Assembly (NCBI GenBank): GCA_021397835.1 | Contig: JAJFZO010000034.1 | Location: 684,501 to 748,500, forward strand | DNA from: Moringa oleifera | Lineage: Eukaryota; Streptophyta; Magnoliopsida; Brassicales; Moringaceae | Length of the DNA: 64,000 bases | Direction: 5' to 3' | Shown: positions 1-12,050 of the stretch, piece after piece | How positions within the stretch are numbered: the stretch's first letter is position 1 | Layout of the letters: the number at the start of each line of letters is the position of its first letter | Program-made: the position numbers and the translations under genes | The notes under the pieces: model-generated | The model's input: the letters and a program-made list of their open reading frames with translations, nothing else | Databases searched by the model: none | What the model was told of the DNA's origin: nothing

Positions 1-1081
1 GCAAATGCTTCCCTACCACTTAGCACTCTAAAGGACTGCCATGCCTCTAGAAATGTCATTACCAAAGGAACACACAGCAACTTTGTTTATATATTGCCAC
101 TTCAAAACAGATCTCATGCAAGTTGGCTTATCTCAAAGTATCACTCTAGAAAGTGTTAGTAGAAAAATGAATATCTTTATTCGGCCAATGTTGATGCTAC
201 ATCATCTTCATCCTCAAAGCAGAGAAATCAAAACTGTTCTGGCTTTCGAAGGAAACTTGATTGTTACAGAATTTAGGCATGCATCCCAGAATGCTCTATG
301 TTAACCACTACAGAAACCGGCAGTTTGCCCACTACAAACTCCTGTACAAGCCAAATCCAGTGCTAAATGCAGTCATGCTCAGATTTAAGGCCTGGCTCCA
401 CTCAGATTCACTAACAGGTTCCATAATCTCCCTGAGCTATTCCTCTAGAACTCTTACATCACCTCAGTGATACCTCCTTGAAAAATTTTAGAAAAAGTAT
501 ATCCTGTAGGCCATGTGACCTAAAATCCAACAGGTCACCAGAAACTTTTCTGGAACTAGTGCAATATCTCAACTATTACAAGAAGATACATATTTTTGGT
601 ACATGGACATATCTTTATATTAGAATAAAGTTCGCCAAGATAGATCAGTTATCAGGTCTCTGCAACTTTTGGTTTGTGCTTGTTCCCTTGTAATGGCCTA
701 GAAAAAGGAGACCATATCTTTCCCACCAAGAAGAAACTTAGGGACTTACTTATCTACCTCTTATAGTCAACCAGCAACACGGATGAGCAAGAAATTCTGG
801 AATGAAGAGCAAAGATTGGAATGTCTCATCACTTATGCTTTCAATTTGGGTGTCTCAATGTCGCGAAAAAATGGATATGACCAAAAACTAAAGAGAACGT
901 GATAAGTCGATCTCATGCAACTAATCCCAAATAAGTTTCATCCACAAGAAATAGATAGATTCCATGCAATCGATCCTAAATGGGGTTTTTCACAAGTTTG
1001 GTCAAGGAAAGAACTTAATATATCTCTTATAGGGTTTGTTTTTAGTATTTCTTCACTTTGAATATACAGAATTTGTACAGT
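1..1081. other. 3' flank of the first unknown gene
   Basis: Moderately AT-rich DNA beyond the proposed last exon of the first minus-strand gene. Only short open frames occur on either strand, none with a recognisable domain or splice context. The true 3' end of the neighbouring gene could lie here if its proposed last exon is wrong. Confidence 0.4.
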
Positions 1082-3827
1082 TTACTCGAGCAACATGGGA
1101 AAAATTGCCTCCATAACCTGAAGACAACGGTAAGCTGGGTCAGTTGAATTGCCCATTCTGCTAAATGACTAATTACAAGGTATCAAACACCCTTAGTCCA
1201 ATAAAATATTCCAGTAATTACTACAGATCAATCTTGGTTAATGGGACAACAGAAGTAGCTCTACAACTTCATACAACATCTAGATTCACTGTTGTCAATA
1301 TTCATCATTAGCATAATATCAATGTCATATATATAGAAATGGAAGGCTAATAATACTTACAGGAGCTTGCTTTGACTCCAAATCATTCTTTGTCCCATCA
1401 GAGACATTTTGGGAGTAGTTGGAAGCACTGTGGAAATTGCTGCTGGAATTGCTAGGAGAACCACTGTCCTGTGTCCTTTGATCATGGACAGTTTTGTCGC
1501 TAAAAAAATTCTTAACACGCCACCTTATTCGTGGCACATCTGGGGCTGAATCCTCATAAACTATTTCGGAATAGAAATGCTTAGACATAAGTTTCCATCT
1601 CCAGTTCTCACCATGATTCTTTCGGATTATACTGCCATTAAATGAATGAATAACAACAAATATTCACTATCTAAATACACAGCCAGTATAAATGGAGAGA
1701 TGCTGAGAATAAAAGAATTAAAAAATCTGTTTATAGAACATTTAAAGAAAAAAAAAAACCTCTAATGAAAGCCACAAGCAAATGCTTACTTCCTTGGATA
1801 AATAGACATAAAACTTAAAGCAACTTGTATGTGTGCACTTTATTTGTTCTTCCTTTTTTGATAAGTTCGCATGTGTACAATCTTGAACACCATAACACTC
1901 TTGCCAGCTATTTCATGGGCATACTGAGAAGTTGATTGCCTCTGGCTGCAGTTTTTGAACAGTAAATGCAAGCCAAGATGGCTTAGGCTGCTTAATAACT
2001 CAGAAGAGAAAGCAAAGCTTAAGGCTTTTGAACATGTTTGTCCATGAATACCAGAAAATATCAAATCTTGCACACACTATAGAAAAAAGAAAAGATCGCC
2101 AAACATTAGCAAGAGGGAAACCTACATATTTGCTAATTCTCTCTGCATCCGAGTTCCATCTAGTCCAAGAATATGATCAACGTCGGAATTTATAGACCTG
2201 ATAAGACTCCATTGTCCAATGCAGACGGCAGCTCCTGCATGAAGGTACAACTCCAATGAGAGAAAAAGTTCTCTCGAACTTGAGAGAGAAAGGGAAAGTG
2301 ATGGAAGCAACAGCCCTTGTCCAGAGAAAGGACAGTGCTAATAAAAATGTTCATTCAAACTAGGGTGAGAGTGAGAGAGATAGAGAGGGAGCTGAGACAA
2401 AGAGTGGTGCATTTTCAGCTAGTCAAATCTGTACACGGATGAGAATAACTTGATCAATCAGAATATGCAGCATTCACGTGAGAAAATATATTAGCAATTG
2501 TACCACCATGGTAACTTACCGGCTGAAAGGTTGACTCGTAATAACGTACTTAGCTTCCTTGTGGCTGAGAAAAAAGGCTAGATATTATTGGAAGAGCATA
2601 ACAAGTAAATTATTTAGTGCAAGTGACAAAGCTCACATTATTTTCTTCAATAATTTGATATTACCACAATAATATAAAGAAAACAAAGGCATAATAATAA
2701 CATCTTTGAGAAAAAAGAACATGGCAGCAGCAACACAATCACGGCCAAAGCATCAAAAATATGCGCACAATTAACCATTAGTTGAGCTAGCAAGAATTAA
2801 ACCAGAGATAGCAGTTTGAGTTTGACCATCGAACAAATAGTCAACCAAGGCTGGGAACTGCTCATTCACTAAACCAGAGATAGCAACTTGTTTGGCTCAA
2901 AGTGGCTGATTTCTATAAGATCCAGACAAATATCAAACAGAAATTTGTATATTTGTACAGAAAATTGAACTTTTAGAATTAAATATCAACCATCACCTCA
3001 ACAAAGCCTACTCCACAGCAGAAAAGTTATTAGAAATACAGAAGACAGACTCCAAGATACAGTATAAGAACAGAGATTGCACAAAGAATCAGTTATTGAA
3101 CCTGCATGATTGATTCAATTGTGGAACCCACCCTTGAGTGATGTTCAGGTGTAACACAAAATGACAGAGCCACCTTACAATTATTGATCACCTAATAATC
3201 AATTAGCACCTCCATTGACCTCAAAATTCTTTAATGTAAGATATTAAATGTCTCACATTTGAAAGTTGAATGCCATAAACAATACATTACTGCAATGTTT
3301 ATTGTACCAAGTTTGATGGCATACCTCCCCAGACAGTTGCGCCTCCAATGAGGGCGCCAACAGCTGATGCCCTCGCTTTAGCCCGGAATCCCACAAGAAC
3401 ATTAATCTCTTCATCGGTTATTTTCTCCTACCAAAAAAAAAAAAAAAAGAGAGACAGATAATTCAGAAGCTCACGTTCAAATACTGCACGAGCAACCACT
3501 ACCAAAATTTTACAAGTCTTTTCTGGTTTCAATTAGTGTTCAAAATAATTCTCGGAAGCAAATTAAACAAGAACCAAAACAACAGATGAAATATGTTTCT
3601 GACTGTGCGCGAGTAACAGAACCAACTAACTCTCCATGGGGACAACTGAATCGATTGGGGTTCTTTTGGATATAACGATGATTTCAACGGAAATGGAAAG
3701 GGAAACATTGCAAATTCTAGGGCTAACAATGCGCAAATAGAAAAAGGCAAATGAAGAGATGGTGTTGAGAGAGTACCTGATTGGAATGGAGAACTTGTAG
3801 AAGTTCCAACATAGCAACAGCGGCCAT
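1082..3827 (-). CDS. Conserved plant protein of unknown function with a glycine/alanine-rich membrane segment
   Basis: I do not recognise the family by name. Exons (minus strand): 3777-3827, 3325-3427, 2126-2234, 1361-1631, and a tentative last exon 1082-1117. The first four join in phase at canonical GT/AG sites and give 178 codons. The fifth follows the strong donor GTAAGTATT, begins after a good pyrimidine tract ending TTCAG, keeps phase and adds 11 residues and a stop, making about 189 aa. The start ATG at 3827 opens MAAVAMLELL. Residues about 36-57 are small and hydrophobic (SAVGALIGGATVWGGAAV), like one membrane helix or glycine zipper. A basic, Trp-containing stretch (KNHGENWRWKL) follows, and the tail is Ser/Asn-rich. 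It lies head-to-head with the PPR gene, 312 bp between ATGs. Exons 1-4 are secure; the last exon is inference. Confidence 0.6.
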
Positions 3828-4139
3828 TGCTATGAGATGCTGCCACTCACCCAAAGAAAGGAAGAAGGATAAAGAAATTTGATTTTGCCATTGAGAGAAA
3901 GAGGGAATTTATAACGAGGAGCGAACTGCTGCAGTAGTTGGCAATTAATTTTTAATTACATCTCTGCGTATGCTTCCGCATCCTTTTTACTGTTTACTGA
4001 AGCAACATTTTACCCTTCCACTGGAGCGACATTTTACTGTTTACGCTTTACTTTTTACTTCCTCGAGACCGTTTAAACCGTCATTCCTTTCCCTCCTTCC
4101 GTTCTGCACAACACTGAGACACAGAAAGCCAGACAAACC
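3828..4139. promoter_or_regulatory. Shared divergent promoter
   Basis: The 312 bp between the ATGs of the minus-strand unknown gene and the plus-strand PPR gene must hold both 5' leaders and both core promoters. The stretch at 4000-4130 is pyrimidine-rich on the plus strand, as in many TATA-less plant leaders. No clear TATA box was seen for either gene. Confidence 0.5.
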
Positions 4140-6402
4140 ATGTCAACCCTTACCCTACCCAGTATACCCCTTCCTCCTCACCAAACCACCACCACCATCC
4201 TCATGGCTCTGTCATCTTGCCCCAACTTAGCCCAACTCAAGCAAGTCCACGCCCAGATTCTTCGCTGCAAGCTAGACCGTTCCAATTCCCTCCTCTTCAA
4301 GCTCATTCTCTCCTCCTGCTCCCTCTCCTCCCCTTCCAGCCTCCGCTACGCCCTCTCTGTCTTCTCCCACATCCCCGAGCCTGCATCCCACCTCTTGAAT
4401 CAATTCTTGCGCCAGCTCTCCCGCTCCCCTGAACCGCATAACGCCCTCCTGGTCTACGCGAAAATCAGGGGAAAGGGTCTGCGTCTTGACCGCTTCAGTT
4501 TTCCGCCGCTCCTCAAGGCGGCCTCGCGGGTTTTGGGTTTGGTCGAGGGGATGGAGATTCATGGGGCTGCGGCCAAGTTGGGTTTCGACTCGGACCCGTT
4601 TGTGCAGACGGGCTTTATAGGGATGTACGCTGCGTGCGGAAGGATCAAGGACGCGCGCTTGATGTTTGATAAAATGTCGCATAAGGATGTTGTTACTTGG
4701 AGCATTATGATTGATGGGTATGGTCAACGATGCTGTTTATTTGTTGATTGAATTCGATTATGTTTGATTGATCAGTCTTCCCATTTTCATTTTCATGCTT
4801 GATAATAGGTATTGTCAGTGTGGCCTTTATGATGATGTCTTCCAACTTTTTGAGGAGATGAAGACATCTAATGTGGAGCCAGATGAGATGATTTTTTCAT
4901 TGGTGGTTTCTGCTTGTGGCCGTGCTGGGAATTTGACCTATGGAAAAGCAATCCATGAGTTCATAACGGAAAACAATTTTGTGATTGGCCCTCATTTGCA
5001 AAGTGCTCTTGTTACTATGTATGCAAGTTGTGGTTGTATGGGCATGGCTGATCAGTTATTTGACAAAATGTCAGAGAAAAATTTAGTTGCTTCAACTGCC
5101 ATGGTTTCCGGGTATTCAAAAGTGGGACAAATTGAAGATGCTCGGTTGATTTTCAACCAAATGAAGGAAAAGGACTTGGTCTGCTGGAGTGCAATGATAT
5201 CTGGTTATGCTGAGAGTGATCAGCCTCAAGAAGCTCTTAATTTGTTTAAGGAGCTGCAACTTTTAGGAATAAAACCTGATCAGGTTACCATGCTAAGCGT
5301 TATCTCAGCCTGTGCTCATCTTGGTGCACAAGATCAAGCCAAATGGGTTCACATGTATGTTGCTGAGAACAGTTTTGAAGAAACTTTACCTGTCAATAAT
5401 GCTCTCGTTGATATGTATGCTAAATGTGGGAGTATCGAAAAAGCAAGAGACATTTTTGAGAAAATGCCAATAAGAAATGTGATATCTTGGACTAGTATGA
5501 TCAATGCATTTGCCATGCACGGAGATGCTGCCAGGGCTTTGAGCTTCTTCCACCAAATGAAGGAGGAAAATATTGAGCCCAATGGGGTTACATTTGTAGG
5601 CCTACTTTATGCCTGCAGCCATGCAGGGCTAGTTGAGGAGGGCAAGAGAATCTTTGCATCAATGATTAATGACCACAAGATCAGTCCTAAACTTGAGCAC
5701 TATGGTTGCATGGTAGACCTCTTTGGCCGTGCTAATAATTTCAGAGAAGCTCTAGAGCTGGTAGAAACAATGCCTTTTGCACCAAATGTTGTCATTTGGG
5801 GATCCCTAATGGCTGCTTGTCAGCTTCACGGTGAGATTGAATTGGGAGAATTTGCTGCAAAACGTGTTCTTGATCTGGAGCCAGATCATGATGGAGCGTA
5901 TGTGCTTTTGTCAAACATTTGTGCTGAAGAGAGAAGGTGGCAAGAGGTAGGGAAGTTAAGGCAGCTAATGAAACAAAGAGGTGTCTCTAAGGAGAGGGGG
6001 TATAGTAGGATAGAATTGAATGATGAGCTGCATGAATTTTTAGTGGCAGATAGGAGACACAAACAAGCAGATCAGATCTATAAGAAGTTAGATGAGGTGG
6101 TTAGTGAGTTGAAGTTGGCTGGTTATGCTCCTTATACTCGCAGTGTTTTGATAGATGTAGATGATGAAGAGAAGAAAGAAGTGATTTTATGGCACAGTGA
6201 AAAGTTGGCCCTATGTTATGGATTGATGAGAACAGAAAAAGGTTCCTGCATTCATATAGTAAAAAATCTTAGAGTTTGTCAGGATTGCCATACATTTATA
6301 AAGTTGGTGTCAAAGGTGTATGCAAGGGAGATTGTTGTCAGAGATAGGACTAGGTTTCACCATTATAAGGATGGTAAGTGTTCTTGTAATGACTATTGGT
6401 GA
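4140..6402 (+). CDS. PPR protein, PLS class, E-DYW (At4g14820-like)
   Basis: Two exons, 4140-4717 and 4809-6402, separated by a 91 bp intron (GG|GTATGG ... AATAG|GTATTG). The join restores the motif IMIDGYCQCGLYDD. The product is 723 aa. A short N-terminus is followed by tandem P, L and S pentatricopeptide repeats up to the E domain, then a C-terminal DYW deaminase-like domain. That domain has HSEK, the CQDC zinc-binding pair, a CSC pair and the terminal residues DYW. Members of this class bind organelle RNA one base per repeat and specify C-to-U editing; the DYW domain is the deaminase. Arrangement and wording closely match Arabidopsis At4g14820 (PCMP-H3) as I remember it. An in-frame ATG at 4203 is an alternative start, but the upstream ATG leaves a longer Ser/Thr/Pro-rich leader better suited to organelle targeting. 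Target RNA and organelle cannot be read from the sequence. Confidence 0.93.
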
Positions 6403-7222
6403 CATTTTGTTTTGGAGTTTCCAGCTTACAACTCTGAAAAAAACAACGTACTACATAGCACATTGTTTCTCTAATGGCAATAGATAGACAAGAAAGGATG
6501 TGAGAATTTAGTCTGTCTGTGCTCTAAAGTGCTACACAAGTGATTTCATCTCAGTCACTAGTATAGTTGCAGTGATTTCGCAGGATTGGATTTTAGATTG
6601 CTCAGAGTGGCCTATCTTTCAGTAACCAGTTCTGCTCAAGAATGTACATATCAGGTCCAAGGCATCATGGAATTTCTTGGATTGAATTAATGGGAAGAAC
6701 AAGGGAGTTGATTATCACTTAAATACTTCTACCCAGGTTACCTTAGGTCTTGATTGCAGCACTGGGATCAAATGTTAGCAGAGCTTCATTTTGTCCAATA
6801 CATGACTGTCCATTGGCTTCTAAGCAGGGAGGCCTAGGTGCTGCAAACTGCACATTGTAGCCTCCTACTCTACCAGAGAAACGAGTTGACACAAAAACCC
6901 ATGCGCCATCTTAAGTGGAAAAGTTCCTAGTTACAATGAAAAAAATCAGTCTGTACAAAGGAAAACAGAGTCATGGAGTTGAAGTTCAATATTGCATTGG
7001 TTGATTGCTATATACGATTTGGGTTTAGGCATATCATAACATGTAACATTAACTAATTTACCATTCTAGAGTACCTAGTTCAAAAACTATATGTAGAGAA
7101 GAAATTAGTGATTCAATTAAGCCTTCCAGTGTAGCAAACTATGATCAGAAAATTCTGAAAAAAGAGAGTTTCTCACAAGAAATGAGAATTGGATATTTGT
7201 TGTTGAATATCCTTGCATTTGC
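6403..7222. other. Convergent 3' ends, no gene seen
   Basis: This stretch lies between the PPR stop (+) and the stop of the second unknown gene (-). It should hold both 3' UTRs. No open frame with coding character, RNA gene or repeat was seen. Confidence 0.5.
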
Positions 7223-8463
7223 CTAAGTTGGGATTTTGCTTGGCTGCTTTGCTGCTAACAGCCTGTATTGGTTTCTAAGAGCAGAGAATACCCAGAACTC
7301 CTCATTCATCCTTCTCACCACTGTTGACATCCTGTGTTTCAACAGCTCCAATGCTGCTGAAAACAAACTTGAATTATCCAGAATCGAGCTTCTCCGATAC
7401 TCAAGAACCCACGTATTAGGATCTAGTTGCATAACGGAACCACTGCACCTCCTTTGTACCCATGAAGTGTTTGCCTTGCGAATTGAATACCTAGCGTTTC
7501 CATTTGACCACTGTTGACACCAGGAACATAAACCAGAATTTCAAGTACTCTGGATGAAATAAATAACGTGGAAGAAATGAAAATGGTAGTTTTGAGTTAC
7601 CTCTGTGATTCTGCCTGATAAGATAGTGAATGATTTGGATGAAAATCCAGTTGTGAGCAATCCTGCAGTCTGCAAAGGCCAACCCCATATGCTTACCTCC
7701 TCTGTGGCCGATTTAGAGAGCACACAACGGGAATTTAAGAACAGACCGTCCTAGAAAATTTAAGATGGTAATGATTTGGTTATTATACAGAAATCGAATC
7801 ATCGAACTTGTCGATTTGAAACTATAGTTTCCGAGAAAAATTGATTGGTACCTGATTAATTTCCCATTCAGAATCAATTTGGCTGCAATTTGAAATCTTT
7901 CCGTTTGCTAAAAACCCTTTTAACTCATTTTGCAAGAACCTGAATCTCCCATGTAAGTCTCGCCCAATGAAAGACCTTTCACCCACACTCTTCACTATAT
8001 CCTTCGTCAACACTGGCTTCAAAACCCCAGAAACCATGGAAGAAAACCCAAATTCAACACCGAAAACGAAGCTCAAAAGCAGAATAATCCTCAAAAGAAC
8101 GCCCCCAAAAGCTTCCTCTCTCTTCTTCTTCTCTTCTTTCTCTTTCATGGTCGCTCTCGCAGTGGATTTTAGCGCAGGAGAGTCCATCACCCGACGAGAA
8201 ATCGACGTGGGTGTCGACATAATCAGAGGATCGAACGACACGGGAGTTCTTTCTACGTTACGCTTTGAAACGGAGAGCTTAGTCAGTGAGCTCATGGGCA
8301 TGAGGTCAAGAGTGGCATTGATGCTCGCCAAGCATATCTCGCAGTTGCAGTTGGCGTCTTTTCTGCATCCAGGGTAGTAACAGCTGTCTCGGGTTTCAGT
8401 TTCTTCCATCGTCGTGGTGGTGCTGGTGCTCGATTTTGCCGAGGATGAAAGGTATTCTTTCAT
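7223..8463 (-). CDS. Conserved plant membrane protein of unknown function with an N-terminal Cys motif
   Basis: Three exons: 7852-8463, 7601-7750 and 7223-7510, all joining at phase 0 with GT-AG borders (CAG|GTACC, GAG|GTAACTC). The product is 349 aa. After a Ser/Thr-rich start, residues about 25-45 carry a Cys cluster (CYYPGCRKDANCNCEIC), which may bind metal. A basic linker rich in Lys/Glu leads into one strong hydrophobic helix (LLRIILLLSFVFGVEF). The C-terminal half has no domain I can name but includes WGWPLQTAG and WVLEYRRSS, the kind of Trp/aromatic motifs that are usually conserved. A nearer in-frame ATG (at METETRD, just before the Cys cluster) is a possible alternative start. The function is unknown. 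A single-pass membrane protein with a cytosolic or lumenal metal-binding head is my inference. Confidence 0.75.
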
Positions 8464-9558
8464 GGCGTCACTGAGTTCTTTTGAGTTTCTTTTCTCTGTA
8501 GTTCTCTTGTCTGGGCTTCCTGGCTGCTATATTTGGCTTTCCAGATACGAACGAGGGGTTTTGAAATTTGAATTCCAACGGTCATATCTGTGGTGGCTTG
8601 TTGTTAGTTTTAATATGACCGTTGAAATGACTGAAATGGCCTCCATCTTTTTGTGTTATGACCTAAGTACTCTTCTGTTCATGCATTGCTGCCTTTGTAT
8701 TTTAAATTTGTAAACAAAAATTAAATCTTAAAATTCTTCAGAAAAAAAAAAAAAGTAAAAATGCTTCATGTAGTTAAAGCCCAAAACAAAACAAAACTGA
8801 AATCATGTTATCACTGTTCACATGCTGGACAATTATGAAATCATAAATTCACCATTGATCATTTGTAAATTAAAAAATTAATTATTTTATCATAAAAAAA
8901 TACAATAAGAAACTGAATACTCTCATCTGTGAAAAACCAATTCCTGAAAAATAAGAGTACAGAATCATTTTTTGTTAAACAAAAATTAAAAACTATTTTT
9001 ATAATTTATTATTTAATATAAAAATAAATAAATAAATTATAATTTTATTTATTAAATTATCATGTATTATTATTTTTAAAAAATGATCACAATTTAAATT
9101 AATACTTTTTTTAATACAACCAATAAATATATAAATAAAATATTAATTACAAATGAAAAGCATACCGACAAGACACAAAAGGAAATTATTAATTACCCGT
9201 CACTTTTGTATTTTATTACCGTAATATAATCTATATATTAAAAAATAAGATAAATATAAAATATTTGAATTATAATTATTTTTTTATTTTATGAAATATT
9301 GATTTAATTAATTATACATATACTGTTTTATTTTAAATTTTATCTTTAATTTTTTAAAAATATTACACCGCAAATTTGAAATTAAAATTTTTCGTAAAGA
9401 TTAAAAAAAATATTCAACTATCATAATAGTAAATTCAAAATTTTTTTCAAAAATGACAATATTTTTTTAAAAATTTTGTTTATCAAAAAATTTAAAATTT
9501 ATAATAAACAATTTGTAGATCAAAATTATTAAAAATTAAAAAATAAATTAAAATATTA
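8464..9558. other. AT-rich intergenic DNA
   Basis: The first few hundred bases must carry the promoter of the minus-strand unknown gene. From about 8870 onward the sequence is very AT-rich and made of A/T runs. There is no coding signal and no clear terminal inverted repeat. Confidence 0.5.
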
Positions 9559-10500
9559 TTAATTTTTTACGATCTTCCAAACTCCAAGATGTTTTTTATA
9601 TTTACCATAAAAATAAAAAAATATGTCAGGCTGATTTTCCTTAGAAACCATGGTGTCTTCACCCAACTTCAGAACCTCATCAAGAGTTGAAATATAAGAA
9701 GAGATGACTTTCTTATGGAGAGTGGAAGGTAGTGCCAGAAGATAGATGCCCTCTGCTTCCCTTAAAAATAGCCTCTTCTCAGATTCCTTAATTTCTTTAT
9801 GTTGAAAGATCAACCACTTATAATTAGTAAGAAAGCCTGGAACAAACTCCCCTCCATTTTTCCCCTAATAAAAGCCTCAGATTTAGTGATAAGATTCCTG
9901 GTTCCTTCCAGGACAGGCGATGTCTGCCTCTAAAAATTTCCAGGAACCTGATTCCAGATGCCATGGGATAATGGCAACTGATGGTCCAGGACCCAGATGA
10001 CTCCTGGAACCTCCAGGCACCAATTAACTGAAGACTATTAATGAAACAGAAGCTTGACTTCTGAATAATTATTTAAACCAAGCACATGGAGCTTGGTCAA
10101 GATGTTAATAAATGTGAAGTATCATTTATCAGATGATCCTGGGCAGATGTTAAAGATCATGAACTAGTTTTCTGACAGAGGACTTGTCTGAATCAGATTG
10201 ATTTGATTCAGTTTACCAACAGAAACAGAGGCCTTTTGGGCAGACAAAACTTGAAAGTGAAGACTAAGCATCTGATCTTCATGGCAATCAAGATTCAAAG
10301 ATTTGCATTATTGTCATTTTGATTATACAGAACACTTGAATGATATACGCCTTGTATAGATTTGAGCTCCACTTGTAATATAATTTCCTTCACCAAGCAG
10401 TTCCGGTAGTGCCAAAGAATCATAATTTAGATCAAATGATTGAACCTTAGGGCAATAATTTAGAAACCCTCTTGCCTAGGGTAGTGCGAAGTTGACTCTT
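9559..10500 (-). pseudogene. Decayed coding remnant, possibly from a reverse-transcribing element
   Basis: The minus strand here is less AT-rich than its surroundings. It holds separated open stretches: about 9559-9930 (one frame) and about 10325-10450. They read like protein (charged and hydrophobic residues alternating, few stops) but are broken by several stops and frame changes between and after them, and the longer stretch has no ATG of its own. Codon use and amino-acid mix remind me of the gag/movement region of plant reverse-transcribing elements (endogenous pararetrovirus or LTR element). No reverse transcriptase, protease or LTR was found nearby, so the family is a guess. It is not functional. 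A decayed host gene is the alternative. Confidence 0.3.
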
Positions 10501-11211
10501 ATGGTGCATTTTATTATTGAAAAGTGTAGATTTTTCTTGGTGTATGGAAAGCAACTGAACCATGTGGGAACAATTTTCTTCGGTGCCAAGAAGCCAGGCT
10601 CATATTTTATACTCTTTTAACTCAGTAATTCTTTTCCTTCTCAGATGGATAGAAAGTTACTTGGGTTGGAAAAGTCATTAATCTTTTAAATTTGGAAAAA
10701 GAAGGAAAAATGGTACCATCCTGCAATTCAGATAGCAGAATCAATGCAGTTTATAAACTTAGATGAGATTGAAAGAAACTCAGCTGAACAGCTTGAACTG
10801 AATGCCCAAATGATCGGTTAGAAATTTCCGGGAAACAAAAGATAAGTCAGAAAATTTTCACCCTGGACCTTGAGGGGATGGAGGAAACAGAACAGTGGAA
10901 CTGGGTTCATCGTAACTTGAAGAAAGGAAAAGGGAAACTTCTGGGTACTTGTTGGATCAGTTTCTAGGGGAAATATTAAGATCTTTCCTGGAAAAATTTT
11001 GTTCGGCTAACCACGGGAAAGTAAAAGAAAAGCATACCCACATCAGGTGGAAAAAAAGAAAAGAAAAAAACCAAAACTTAGCAGAACCCTCCATTGGAAT
11101 AACATTTACAAGGCAAATTAAGTGTTTTTGATAGCTATCAGTGTTATTATAAGCAGAGTAGAGTTCCACCTTCTCTCCCCAAAACCCAACTGCCCATTTT
11201 CATTTCCCCAA
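10501..11211. other. Intergenic DNA between the decayed remnant and the DUF1677 gene
   Basis: Base composition is less AT-rich than at 8.9-9.5 kb, but no open frame over 70 codons and no domain were seen. The part nearest 11211 should include the 3' UTR of the DUF1677 gene. The remnant described at 9559-10500 may extend into this stretch. Confidence 0.4.
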
Positions 11212-11550
11212 TCAGTAAAGTTTTGTGCTCGCTGATCTCGTGTACTTCTTAGAAGAAGACGGCGAGTTATGCGGCGAAGCCAAGTCGGACGACCTTCTTC
11301 TCAACATCTGCCGCATGCCGTCAGCCACTTGAACTGCAGGGTTCGATCTGAATTTACCACAGAACGACATGTGAGCTTTCATTGCGTCCTCCATGCCAAT
11401 CTTCCTTCTTTGAACTTCATCCCTGACAGCTTCTGAGCACAACCCACATAGCCATTGGCCCTCAAATTTGGCTTTCACTTCAGTTATATACTCCTGGGTG
11501 CAATCCTCCTTCAGTCCACAACACTCACACTTGACTGACTCAATCTCCAT
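11212..11550 (-). CDS. DUF1677 family protein
   Basis: The product is 112 aa from the first ATG in this frame. The family signature is clear: ECCGLKEDCTQEYI followed by WLCGLCSEAVRDE, giving paired Cys motifs (CECC, CT, CGLC) that may form a small zinc-binding unit. A basic Ser-rich C-terminus (RRRSSDLASPHNS) follows. DUF1677 proteins are plant-specific and have no known biochemical role. The frame is open upstream of the ATG as far as a sequence that looks like a splice acceptor (CATTTTGCAG, near 11604). An upstream exon, untranslated or adding N-terminal residues, is therefore likely. Arabidopsis relatives have a longer N-terminus, so the start given here may be internal. The candidate first exon lies around 11626-11841. 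Confidence 0.85.
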   Translation of the reverse strand: MEIESVKCECCGLKEDCTQEYITEVKAKFEGQWLCGLCSEAVRDEVQRRKIGMEDAMKAHMSFCGKFRSNPAVQVADGMRQMLRRRSSDLASPHNSPSSSKKYTRSASTKLY

Positions 11551-12050
11551 TCTCAGTTTTGCTTTTTTTGGGTCTTGCTTGAAGCGGCTATCTCCTTTTT
11601 TCTGCAAAATGAAACGAAATTTAAGCTAGGGGACACAAGGTGATGTCTCACTTGGCCAGCGCAATGCTGAAAGTAAAAAAGTGGGGTTTCTCTCTTCCTG
11701 CTGGTTGGTTCCGTTGGTACGAGAAGAAGCTAAGGGAAATACTCGGTGGTGCACGAAAGCTTTTATGGTTGGGTTAAGAGAGAAAAATAGGCTTAGAAGT
11801 AGGGAAAGCTGCCTTAATTTCCTGCATGTTCTAAGGGACATAAGCCACTAGAATTCGGACAAGATGGTCGGAGGGGTCCTCCTCCCTTGGCCCCTACTAC
11901 CCATTTAAAGCTTCAATCCCCTCTCTCTCTCTCTATTTTATGTTTCTGTCATTTTGTTTTGCAGTCGTAGTTGTAACCTTATGGTAGGAGTCTGGTTTTT
12001 TTATTTCTTCTCTCTCTCTCTCTCTCTCTCTTTAATCTGATTGACTGTTG
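11551..12050 (-). promoter_or_regulatory. Leader and promoter region of the DUF1677 gene, with CT/GA repeats
   Basis: Upstream of the DUF1677 coding start on the minus strand. It includes a probable leader intron acceptor near 11604 and two (CT)n tracts on the plus strand (11921-11934 and 12009-12030), that is GA repeats in the sense direction. Such GAGA-type tracts are common in plant leaders and proximal promoters. Confidence 0.4.

Noticed and set aside
1840..2073. 77-codon minus-strand frame between exons 3 and 4 of the first gene
   Set aside because: Exons 3 and 4 join in phase without it, and it has no suitable splice borders. It is intronic.
4272..4727. 151-codon antisense frame over the PPR gene
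   Set aside because: Mirror of the GC-rich first PPR exon, with no domain. It is a shadow of real coding sequence.
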